Source of the DNA: Anaerolineae bacterium
GTDB lineage: Bacteria; Chloroflexota; Anaerolineae; UBA1429
Direction of reading: 5' to 3'
NCBI GenBank assembly: GCA_007123335.1
Contig: SKLG01000205.1
Span: forward strand, 1 to 7,176
Length of the DNA: 7,176 nt
In this document: in pieces, positions 1 through 5,424 of the stretch
Layout of the letters: every line of letters starts with the position of its first letter
Position numbering within the stretch: position 1 is the first letter of the stretch
The notes under the pieces: generated by a model
Database searches by the model: none
Told to the model about the DNA's origin: nothing
The model's input: the letters and a program-made list of their open reading frames with translations, nothing else
Program-made: the position numbers and the translations under genes

Positions 1-762
1 GGGCCCATCGGCGACTTTGGTCGACAGATCAACTATTGGGGCGATGTGCGCGTCCTCTTTGACTATTTCTTCCCCGGCGTGCTGCCGGCGTGGACGCCAA
101 AGAATCCCATGATTGATGAGGCGGAGGTTGTCGAGAACTGGGAGACCTATCAAGGCGCCATTCGCGTGGGCCTGCAGAATAACCCTGGTAGAACCCTACA
201 ATTGCTGCGCACGGCCAATGTGCCAATGAGCATCCATGACACCCTCCAAACCGGCATCGAGGATCTGATCCATCTGTTATGGTATCACGTGCACGCCACC
301 AACGACGGCATGGCCAAGCTAGGCGGGCAACCGTTCGACAACCAAGATCGCTGGTACAGCGGCTCCCTCAATGACTTGCGGCTCAATAGAAGCGTTGCGC
401 GCTTTACGGCCGATCAGGTTGCTGTGGACACCATCGGAGCATACTATCAAACGAGCGGGCAACTGAGCGTGCCGCTGGTCACCCTGCACACGCTCAGCGA
501 TCCCATCGTGCCGTACTGGCACGACTCGTTGTATGGCATCAAGACCCTGGAGAGCGGCAGCACCGACCTGCACACCAACCTGCCGGCGGTGCGCCATGGT
601 CACTGCGCCTTTAGCGCCTCCGAAGCGCTGCTCTCTTTTGCATGGCTGACCTATCAGGTATCTGGCGAGGTGCCCACGAATAGCGAACAGGTGCTCACCA
701 GTGAGGCGACACGGGTGCGCTTCCGCGAGTTGGCCCGCCAACGAGGTTTGCCGCTGCGCTAA
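1..762 (+). CDS. Alpha/beta hydrolase (prolyl-oligopeptidase-like serine hydrolase), 3' part only
   Basis: The reading frame is open from the first base, so the gene begins outside the window; 253 C-terminal residues are visible, ending at TAA 760-762. A GTG at 46 lies inside the frame but is unlikely to be the start, because the family-like text (DFGRQINYWGDVRVLFDYFF) begins before it. The C-terminal half fits an alpha/beta hydrolase. The segment VPLVTLHTLSDPIVPYWHD (visible residues 157-175) supplies the probable catalytic Asp (D167), and RHGHCAFS (198-205) supplies the probable catalytic His (H201 in the GHC context). The nucleophile Ser (GxSxG) must lie upstream of the window and cannot be checked. 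The substrate is unknown; related proteins are usually annotated only as alpha/beta hydrolase or S9-like peptidase. No signal peptide can be judged. A hairpin follows 31 bp after the stop and the next gene has its own promoter, so this gene is probably a separate transcription unit. The fold is fairly sure; the function is not. Confidence 0.75.
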   Translation, partial: GPIGDFGRQINYWGDVRVLFDYFFPGVLPAWTPKNPMIDEAEVVENWETYQGAIRVGLQNNPGRTLQLLRTANVPMSIHDTLQTGIEDLIHLLWYHVHATNDGMAKLGGQPFDNQDRWYSGSLNDLRLNRSVARFTADQVAVDTIGAYYQTSGQLSVPLVTLHTLSDPIVPYWHDSLYGIKTLESGSTDLHTNLPAVRHGHCAFSASEALLSFAWLTYQVSGEVPTNSEQVLTSEATRVRFRELARQRGLPLR

Positions 763-793
763 AGATGGGCGCTGGGTGTTCTCGTCCTTTTGT

Positions 794-823
794 AGCGGCT
801 CCGCCGTCAGGGGCGGAGCCGCT
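794..823 (+). terminator. Perfect 12-bp stem-loop after the hydrolase gene, possible terminator
   Basis: AGCGGCTCCGCC (794-805) and GGCGGAGCCGCT (812-823) are exact reverse complements around a 6-nt loop. The stem is very GC-rich and lies 31 bp after the hydrolase stop and about 70 bp before the next promoter, which is a good place for a transcription terminator. No T-tract follows on the + strand (next bases GCTCTGG), so it is not a classic intrinsic terminator. It could be a U-tract-less terminator, an mRNA 3'-end stabiliser, or one copy of a dispersed palindromic repeat. Confidence 0.5.
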
Positions 824-892
824 GCTCTGGCCGAGCGACATCGACGCGTGGGCATCTTCCCGTGAAGGCATACGCTGCCCGGTGTTGTGTCT

Positions 893-921
893 TTGACATA
901 TTGAAGCCGGGGCGGTATCAT
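893..921 (+). promoter_or_regulatory. Sigma70-type promoter for the maturase-HAD unit
   Basis: TTGACA (893-898, six of six consensus bases) is separated by exactly 17 bp from TATCAT (916-921, five of six). Transcription would start near 928, giving a leader of about 80 nt before the maturase. The box quality, spacing and position in an intergenic gap agree. It is not experimentally shown. Confidence 0.75.
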
Positions 922-932
922 ATCGCCCACAT

Positions 933-964
933 TCGAGATGCCGCGCGCATATCGGCCATCTCGA
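933..964 (+). promoter_or_regulatory. Inverted repeat in the 5' leader of the maturase gene
   Basis: TCGAGATG (933-940) and CATCTCGA (957-964) are perfect reverse complements. CCG (941-943) can also pair with CGG (953-955) past a single bulged C (956). The element begins about 5 nt after the predicted transcription start. It could be a 5' stabilising hairpin in the mRNA or a repressor-binding palindrome at the promoter's downstream edge. I cannot match it to a known riboswitch. Confidence 0.35.
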
Positions 965-1011
965 TGTCCATGTCGACACCTATCTATTCCCTATTGTCCG
1001 TGTGAGTGCCC

Positions 1012-2304
1012 ATGACTACCCAGCCGCCCATCGCACCAGAGCCCTCCCAACCGCGCAGCCTGCTCATCAAGCCAGCATCTGGCGATTGTAACCTGCATTG
1101 TACCTACTGCTTCTATCACGATCGGCCCAGCGATCCCTACAAGCAGCAGACCCGCCGCCGGATGAGCCCCGAGGTGCTGGATACCCTTATTCAACAGGGG
1201 ATGGCGTTGGAGCGTCGTCACGCCACCTTTGGCTGGCAGGGCGGTGAGCCCACGCTGGCCGGGCTAGATTTCTTTCAGCGCGTCGTTGAGCTGCAAAAAA
1301 AGTATGGCACATCGGGCCAGGCGGTGAGCAACGGCATGCAGACCAACGGTCTGCTCCTTGACCCCGACTGGGCACGCTTTTTGCGCGAGTACCACTTTCT
1401 CGTCGGTATCAGCCTCGACGGGCCGGCGCGCTACCACGACCACTATCGCACCTTCTTGAACGGCTCGCCCACTCAGGAGCGGGTGATGCAGGTGTGCCGG
1501 ATGCTGCGCCAGTATCGGGTCGAATTCAATATCCTGGCGGTGGTCAACCGCCTCACCGCCAACCACGGCGCCGAGATCTATGACTATTTTGTCTCCCAAG
1601 GGTTCGACTTTTTGCAGTTTATCCCCTGCGTCGAGATCGATCCGGCCACCGGGGAGCTGACCGACTTTGCCGTGTCCCCTGAGCAGTTTGGCGACTTTTT
1701 GTGCGCCGTGTTCGATCGTTGGTACAACGGGGGCAATCCCCAGACGTCGATCCGCGACTTTGAGGCGATCCTGGCCGTGTATTTGGGCCAGCCTGCGCCG
1801 TTGTGTTGTTATCAGGAGCACTGCGGAAGTTATGTCGTCGTCGAATACAACGGCGACCTGTATCCTTGCGACTTTTTGGTACGTGAGGACCTCTACCTGG
1901 GCAACTTGATGGAAACGTCGCTGGAGGAGGTCTTTGCCAGTGCGGCGCTCAAGCGCTTTGCCGAGGCCAAGGCCGATCCACGCCCCGAGTGTCAAGCATG
2001 CGCCTGGCTGCCCTATTGCCATCAGGGCTGCCCGCGCTTTGTCCACGCCATCGGCCACCGACAGCATTATTTATGTCGAGCCTACCAACGCTTTTTTGCC
2101 CATAGCCACTCGGCATTCATCGCCCTGCGCGATCGGCTGCAACAGCGCACGAATCCGTCGCTTCAGGCTGAACCCGCGGCAGCGACGTCCGCAGCCGTTG
2201 CCCCAGCGGGAGCGGCGACGCAGCGCTCCGTAGGGCGCAACGATCGGTGCCCCTGCGGCTCGGGCAAAAAGTACAAGCAGTGTTGTGGACGACGCGGCGC
2301 ATGA
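1012..2304 (+). CDS. Anaerobic sulfatase-maturating enzyme (radical SAM/SPASM) with C-terminal SEC-C motif
   Basis: Cytoplasmic radical SAM enzyme expected to oxidise an active-site Cys or Ser of a type I sulfatase to formylglycine (anSME/AslB/ChuR family). Numbering from ATG 1012 (430 aa): LLIKPASGDCNLHCTYCFYH carries the CxxxCxxC cluster cysteines C26, C30 and C33, followed by GGEPTLAG (77-84). The SPASM part has C265, C271, C286, then C327, C330, C336, C340 and C355; this spacing closely matches the two auxiliary 4Fe-4S clusters of Clostridium perfringens anSME. The YPCDF motif keeps the catalytic Asp (D287). An Ala/Pro-rich linker (about 385-405) leads to a SEC-C zinc motif (CPCGSGKKYKQCC; C413, C415, C424, C425), which the clostridial enzyme lacks. 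An in-frame GTG lies at 1006; I prefer ATG 1012, with a weak GTGAG five bases upstream. The stop overlaps the next gene by ATGA. No sulfatase is in view, so the substrate is inferred from the family. Confidence 0.93.
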   Translation: MTTQPPIAPEPSQPRSLLIKPASGDCNLHCTYCFYHDRPSDPYKQQTRRRMSPEVLDTLIQQGMALERRHATFGWQGGEPTLAGLDFFQRVVELQKKYGTSGQAVSNGMQTNGLLLDPDWARFLREYHFLVGISLDGPARYHDHYRTFLNGSPTQERVMQVCRMLRQYRVEFNILAVVNRLTANHGAEIYDYFVSQGFDFLQFIPCVEIDPATGELTDFAVSPEQFGDFLCAVFDRWYNGGNPQTSIRDFEAILAVYLGQPAPLCCYQEHCGSYVVVEYNGDLYPCDFLVREDLYLGNLMETSLEEVFASAALKRFAEAKADPRPECQACAWLPYCHQGCPRFVHAIGHRQHYLCRAYQRFFAHSHSAFIALRDRLQQRTNPSLQAEPAAATSAAVAPAGAATQRSVGRNDRCPCGSGKKYKQCCGRRGA

Positions 2305-3032
2305 CGCACTCAAAAACCGACATCCGCGCCCTCATCTTTGATTGGGGAGGCGTGCTCCAGCGCACCGTCGATCCCTCTCCGCGTCAGGCGTTGGAGCGTG
2401 AGTTGGGGTTATCCGCCTGCGGTGTAGAGCGGGCCGTGTTCGAGAACCCCGCCTGGACCAAAGCCAGCCTGGGCTTGTGCAGCGCCGAGGAGGCCTGGAG
2501 CACGATTCTCAAGGAGCTGGGCCGGCCACCCCAACAGAGGAGCGACCGATGCAACGATGAGGACATTGCGGCCTTTGTGCAGCGCTTTTTCGCCGGAGAC
2601 CGCCTGGACCCTCGGTTGGTCGCCTGGATCCGTGGCTGGCGCGCCGAGGGATATGCCGTCGCTCTCCTCTCCAACGCCGTACCCCCGCTGGCCATCATGA
2701 CGGATGATACGGGCACCTCGCGCCAAAACGAACAGCGATCGGACGAGCTACAGCCGGGGCGCTGGGGGTTGCCGGGACTGTTTGATCTTCAAGTCTTTTC
2801 CTACCAATTGGGTGTGCTCAAGCCAGATCCTCGTGCCTACCGGGCTGTACTGGCGAAACTGGACATGCCGGCGGCGAACGCCGTCTTTGTCGACGATGCA
2901 CTGCCCAACGTCCTCGGTGCCAGAGAGGTAGGGTTGCATGCCCTGCATTTTACCGGCGTCACTCCGCTGGCCGCCGACCTGGCCCGCCTGGGCCTCTCGC
3001 TGCCATCCTCCATGGGTGACGCCGATACGTGA
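2301..3032 (+). CDS. HAD-superfamily hydrolase (subfamily IA-like phosphatase)
   Basis: A 243-aa haloacid dehalogenase-like hydrolase, probably a cytoplasmic phosphatase of unknown substrate. Motif I is LIFDWGGVL (11-19) with nucleophile D14. The usual second acidic residue (DxD) is Gly, as in the common FDxGGV subgroup and like the FDLGN motif of YihX. Motif II is ALLSN (S124, N125), motif III is GVLKPDPRAY (K174), and motif IV is VFVDDALPN (D198, D199). The segment between motif II and the FD of the core (about 133-158, TDDTGTSRQNEQRSDELQPG) is longer and more polar than I expect, so a small insertion is likely. The frame stays open upstream to an ATG at 2247 inside the maturase gene, but conserved text begins after ATG 2301. 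That ATG overlaps the maturase TGA (ATGA), a typical translational-coupling arrangement. Pairing with the maturase suggests co-expression but does not reveal a substrate. Confidence 0.88.
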   Translation: MTHSKTDIRALIFDWGGVLQRTVDPSPRQALERELGLSACGVERAVFENPAWTKASLGLCSAEEAWSTILKELGRPPQQRSDRCNDEDIAAFVQRFFAGDRLDPRLVAWIRGWRAEGYAVALLSNAVPPLAIMTDDTGTSRQNEQRSDELQPGRWGLPGLFDLQVFSYQLGVLKPDPRAYRAVLAKLDMPAANAVFVDDALPNVLGAREVGLHALHFTGVTPLAADLARLGLSLPSSMGDADT

Positions 3033-3074
3033 CGGGTCCCTCTCGCCCGACCTATCATTTCCCCTTTACGCAAC

Positions 3075-3089
3075 CGCCCAAGATGGGCG
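3075..3089 (+). terminator. Small hairpin after the HAD gene, weak terminator candidate
   Basis: CGCCCA (3075-3080) pairs perfectly with TGGGCG (3084-3089) around a 3-nt loop, 42 bp after the HAD stop. Only a short CTTT follows (3092-3095), so termination would be inefficient. This stretch from 3033 to 3142 otherwise shows nothing recognisable, so some read-through from the HAD unit into the dcw genes is possible. Confidence 0.3.
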
Positions 3090-3142
3090 CACTTTGACGC
3101 TCCCATCCTCACGAATTCAAGGCGAAATTCACGCTCAACCCC

Positions 3143-3171
3143 TTGGCAGCATGCCCATGATAGAGTATAAT
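3143..3171 (+). promoter_or_regulatory. Sigma70-type promoter of mraZ and the dcw cluster
   Basis: TTGGCA (3143-3148, five of six consensus bases) is followed after exactly 17 bp by a perfect TATAAT (3166-3171). Transcription would start near 3178, inside the GTGG repeats. This leaves an unusually long leader of about 150 nt before mraZ. It is the best promoter in the window and probably drives mraZ, rsmH, ftsL and ftsI. No equally good promoter is seen in the later gaps. Confidence 0.8.
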
Positions 3172-3206
3172 GGTGTGGAGCAGTGGGGCCGGGTGTGGCA
3201 AAGTGG
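3172..3206 (+). promoter_or_regulatory. Tandem GTGG repeats, putative MraZ operator
   Basis: Two copies of the 15-bp unit GGTGTGGnnnAGTGG occur at 3172-3186 and 3192-3206, exactly 20 bp apart (12 of 15 bases identical). GTGG cores therefore start at 3175, 3183, 3195 and 3203. MraZ proteins are known to bind direct repeats with a GTGG/TGGG core upstream of mraZ (for example in E. coli and Mycoplasma, the latter with AAAGTG-type boxes; AAAGTGG is present at 3200-3206). The repeats begin right after the -10 box and cover the predicted start site, as expected for repression. The assignment is inferred from position and motif. Confidence 0.65.
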
Positions 3207-3276
3207 CACTCTACCCTCATCCTACCATCTGGCCCTTGCGCCTTCCATCGTCGCCTTGACGCTCGACCAATAGCCA

Positions 3277-3319
3277 GATAGTGAAAGAGTATCGCTATCC
3301 TCGAATCCTGCCGTCAGGA
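3277..3319 (+). promoter_or_regulatory. mraZ leader hairpins, the second covering part of the ribosome-binding site
   Basis: In the leader, GATAGTG (3277-3283) can pair with CGCTATC (3293-3299), with one G-U pair and a 9-nt loop. Next, TCCTG (3306-3310) can pair with CAGGA (3315-3319) around CCGT. The second stem includes four bases of the mraZ ribosome-binding site AGGAG (3316-3320), which lies 9 nt before the ATG. It could dampen mraZ translation. Both stems are short and may be chance pairings. Confidence 0.25.
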
Positions 3320-3329
3320 GCGGACTAGC

Positions 3330-3761
3330 ATGTTCTTGGGCGAGTTTGCGCATACACTGGATGTCAAAGGCCGTCTGACCATCCCGGCGCGGTTCCGCAC
3401 CGAGCTGGACGCCGGCCTGGTCATCACCCGTGGCTTTCAGGACTGTCTGGCCGCCTACCCGCAAGGGGAATGGCTGCGGCTCGCCACGCGGGTAGCGCAG
3501 ATGCCCAGCACAAGCCAGGAGACGATGGCCTATAGCCGCCTTCTCTTTGGTGGGGCCGCCGAGGTGGCTTTGGACACGGCGGGACGCATCCTCATCCCGG
3601 GTTTCCTGCGCGACTATGCCGGTATCGAGGACCAGGCGATCCTGGTGGGTGTGAATACCCACTTTGAGATCTGGGAGCCAACCAAATGGCAGAAGGTCAT
3701 GGAGCAAAATCAAGAGAATCTCGACGCGATTCTGGCCACGATGGCCAGCATGGGGCTATAG
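3330..3761 (+). CDS. mraZ: Transcriptional regulator MraZ
   Basis: MraZ is a SpoVT/AbrB-type, ring-forming DNA-binding protein that represses its own dcw operon. The 143-aa length is normal. The two characteristic repeats are present: DVKGRLTIPARFR (11-23) and DTAGRILIPGFLRDYAGI (82-99), each with the DxxGR...P signature. The N-terminus MFLGEFAHTLD is typical, which supports ATG 3330; AGGAG (3316-3320) lies 9 nt before it. The gene is first in the cluster, behind a strong promoter and GTGG repeats that are probably its own binding sites, so negative autoregulation is expected. The stop (3759-3761) is only 2 bp before the likely rsmH start codon. Family assignment is near certain. Confidence 0.97.
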   Translation: MFLGEFAHTLDVKGRLTIPARFRTELDAGLVITRGFQDCLAAYPQGEWLRLATRVAQMPSTSQETMAYSRLLFGGAAEVALDTAGRILIPGFLRDYAGIEDQAILVGVNTHFEIWEPTKWQKVMEQNQENLDAILATMASMGL

Positions 3762-3763
3762 AT

Positions 3764-4750
3764 GTGAATGATGCTGACGGGCAAGAGGATTCCCTCCAGC
3801 ATATTCCCGTGCTCTACCAGGAGGTCCTTGAGGGGCTGAATATTCGCCCGGGACGCGAGCGTGGGGCCCGACGCTATATCGACGCCACGGTGGGGCTCGG
3901 CGGGCATGCACGGGGTATCCTGGAGGGCTCGGCGCCTGATGGCAGGCTGTTGGCCCTCGACGCCGATCCCGCCGCTCTGGCCCTGGCCCGCGAATATCTA
4001 TCCGATTTCGCGCAGCGGGTGACCTGGGCATGTGGGCGCCATACCGAGTTGGCCAGCCTGGCCCGACGTCACGGCTTTGATCCGGTGGATGGTATCTTGA
4101 TGGACCTTGGCGTCTCTTCGCTGCAGTTGGATGACCCATCGCGAGGATTCAGCTTTCAGGTCGAGGGGCCGCTGGATATGCGCATGAGCGACGAGGGATT
4201 GACCGCTGAACAGGTGGTCAACACCCGTGACGAACAAGAGCTGGCGCGCGTCATTTATGAATATGGCGAAGAACGCCATGCGCGACGCATCGCCCGAGCG
4301 ATCTGCGCGCATCGGCCGCTGCATACCACGACGGAATTGGCCGATGTTGTCGCCGCAGCCGTGAGGAGGGCGTCGGGCGGGCAGCGCGAGCGCATTCATC
4401 CGGCGACACGGACCTTTCAGGCGTTGCGTATCGTGGTCAATGACGAACTGGCCTCGTTGGAGGCGGCACTGCCACAAGCCGTCGAGCTGCTGGCCCCGGG
4501 AGGAAGGTTGGTCGTCATCGCCTTTCACTCGCTGGAGGACCGCATCGTCAAGCAGTTTATGCGCCGCGAGTCGCGGGATTGTATCTGCCCGCCACGCCTG
4601 CCCATGTGTGTATGCGAACACCGGGCTACCATAAAGGAACTGACGCGAAAGCCGATTCGTCCAACAGAGCAAGAGGTGGCGTGCAACCCACGCAGCCGCA
4701 GCGCTCGCCTGCGCGTGGCCGAGCGTGTGCTAGACTCAACAACGCATTAG
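3764..4750 (+). CDS. rsmH: 16S rRNA (cytosine(1402)-N(4))-methyltransferase RsmH
   Basis: RsmH (MraW) is a cytosolic SAM-dependent enzyme that N4-methylates C1402 of 16S rRNA in the ribosomal P site. Numbering from GTG 3764 (328 aa, near the usual length): HIPVLYQEVLEGL (13-25) is the family N-terminus; DATVGLGGH (40-48) and LALDADP (63-69) bind SAM. GILMDLGVSSLQLDDPSRGF (110-129), IHPATRTFQALRIVVN (211-226), IAFHSLEDRIVK (252-263) and the tail NPRSRSARLRVAE (308-320) are all family hallmarks. CICPPRLPMCVC (273-284) is the common cysteine-rich loop. The frame runs open back to ATG 3686 inside mraZ, but that added text is not RsmH-like and contains no other Met. GTG 3764 follows the mraZ stop by 2 bp with no clear Shine-Dalgarno, so translation is probably coupled to mraZ. 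Function sure; start moderately sure. Confidence 0.95.
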   Translation: MNDADGQEDSLQHIPVLYQEVLEGLNIRPGRERGARRYIDATVGLGGHARGILEGSAPDGRLLALDADPAALALAREYLSDFAQRVTWACGRHTELASLARRHGFDPVDGILMDLGVSSLQLDDPSRGFSFQVEGPLDMRMSDEGLTAEQVVNTRDEQELARVIYEYGEERHARRIARAICAHRPLHTTTELADVVAAAVRRASGGQRERIHPATRTFQALRIVVNDELASLEAALPQAVELLAPGGRLVVIAFHSLEDRIVKQFMRRESRDCICPPRLPMCVCEHRATIKELTRKPIRPTEQEVACNPRSRSARLRVAERVLDSTTH

Positions 4751-4769
4751 GTATCGAGCATCGCGACGG

Positions 4770-4785
4770 GCGTTGGGCCCAACGC
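4770..4785. repeat. 16-bp perfect palindrome between rsmH and ftsL
   Basis: GCGTTGGGCCCAACGC (4770-4785) is a perfect palindrome in the 60-bp gap between rsmH and the FtsL-like gene. It ends 11 bp before the ribosome-binding site. With no spacer it would fold poorly as an RNA hairpin (a tetraloop would leave a 6-bp stem), so a dimeric protein site, a weak RNA element within the operon, or chance are all possible. Confidence 0.35.
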
Positions 4786-4810
4786 GAGTAGGGCATAAAG
4801 AGGTTTTGCC

Positions 4811-5347
4811 GTGGACAAGACGTCCAGGTCTCTGATCCTATTCTTCTATCGAGGCCGTTTGCGCAGTCGACAGGCGGTGGTACGCCTCGACGCCCAGACC
4901 GTGGCCTATTTTGCGGCCATGCTGGTACTCATTGGGCTGGCGGGCTGGCTGTATCTGCATCAGGCCAGCCAGGTGGCAGTGTACGCCCATGAAATCCGTC
5001 AATTGGAGCAACGCAAAGAAGAGCGTCATCGCGAGCTGGTGGCATTGCGCGGACAGGTTGCCATGCTGGGCTCGCTAGAGAGGACCCTTGCCATCGGGCG
5101 GCAGGCCGGCTATCGCCTGCCCAAGATCACCGAAGGAGACGATCAGATACACCTGGTCGTAGAGCAGGCGCCTGGCGGCGCCCATACATCGGCGTCGGCG
5201 CAGGATCGGTCTATGACGCAGCGCGGAGAATCAGCGGCCATATATCAAAGAGGGATGACAGAAAAGTCGGGCTTTTTTGAGAGCCTGATCGATCAACTGC
5301 TCACGTGGATGGAGATGCCCATCAACGAGTCAGATACTATACACTAA
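4811..5347 (+). CDS. ftsL: FtsL/DivIC-like cell-division membrane protein
   Basis: A 178-aa bitopic membrane protein in the position usually held by ftsL, between rsmH and ftsI. It has a basic cytoplasmic N-terminus (RGRLRSRQAVVR, 14-25), one transmembrane helix (about 30-50, VAYFAAMLVLIGLAGWLYL), then a charged heptad-like coiled coil (about 54-93, with EIRQLEQRKEERHRELVALR). FtsL-type proteins pair with FtsB/DivIC through such coiled coils and activate FtsW-FtsI at the septum. Sequence conservation in this family is low, so the name rests on topology and context. After the coiled coil comes a low-complexity stretch (about 120-150) and a short amphipathic end (FFESLIDQLLTWMEM, 155-169), making it longer than a typical FtsL of about 100-120 aa. 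The start is GTG 4811, with AAAGAGG (4797-4803) 7 nt upstream. It could equally be called a septum-formation initiator family protein. Confidence 0.72.
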   Translation: MDKTSRSLILFFYRGRLRSRQAVVRLDAQTVAYFAAMLVLIGLAGWLYLHQASQVAVYAHEIRQLEQRKEERHRELVALRGQVAMLGSLERTLAIGRQAGYRLPKITEGDDQIHLVVEQAPGGAHTSASAQDRSMTQRGESAAIYQRGMTEKSGFFESLIDQLLTWMEMPINESDTIH

Positions 5348-5424
5348 GGGCACGCGGCGATGTAGCTAACGGCTGCGTATCGCATAACACGCACGGCCTC
5401 GCAAGGTAGGGCCGATAAGATGGG

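Noticed and set aside
319..930. Long antisense open frame over the hydrolase 3' end and intergenic region
   Set aside because: It has no recognisable motifs, crosses the hairpin and promoter, and mirrors the high-GC coding frame on the + strand.
1264..2067. 267-codon antisense open frame inside the maturase gene
   Set aside because: The + strand encodes an unmistakable radical SAM/SPASM protein with all cysteines in place; the antisense frame is a codon-bias shadow.
2247..2300. Upstream ATG extension of the HAD gene inside the maturase
   Set aside because: The added 18 residues are read out of frame from the SEC-C coding region; HAD conservation begins after ATG 2301.
3256..3284. Second mraZ promoter with TTGACG at 3256-3261
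   Set aside because: No acceptable -10 box is found at 16-18 bp; the best hexamer (TAGTGA) matches consensus poorly.
3998..4672. 224-codon antisense open frame inside rsmH
   Set aside because: It lies wholly within well-conserved rsmH and shows no family motif or start signal of its own.
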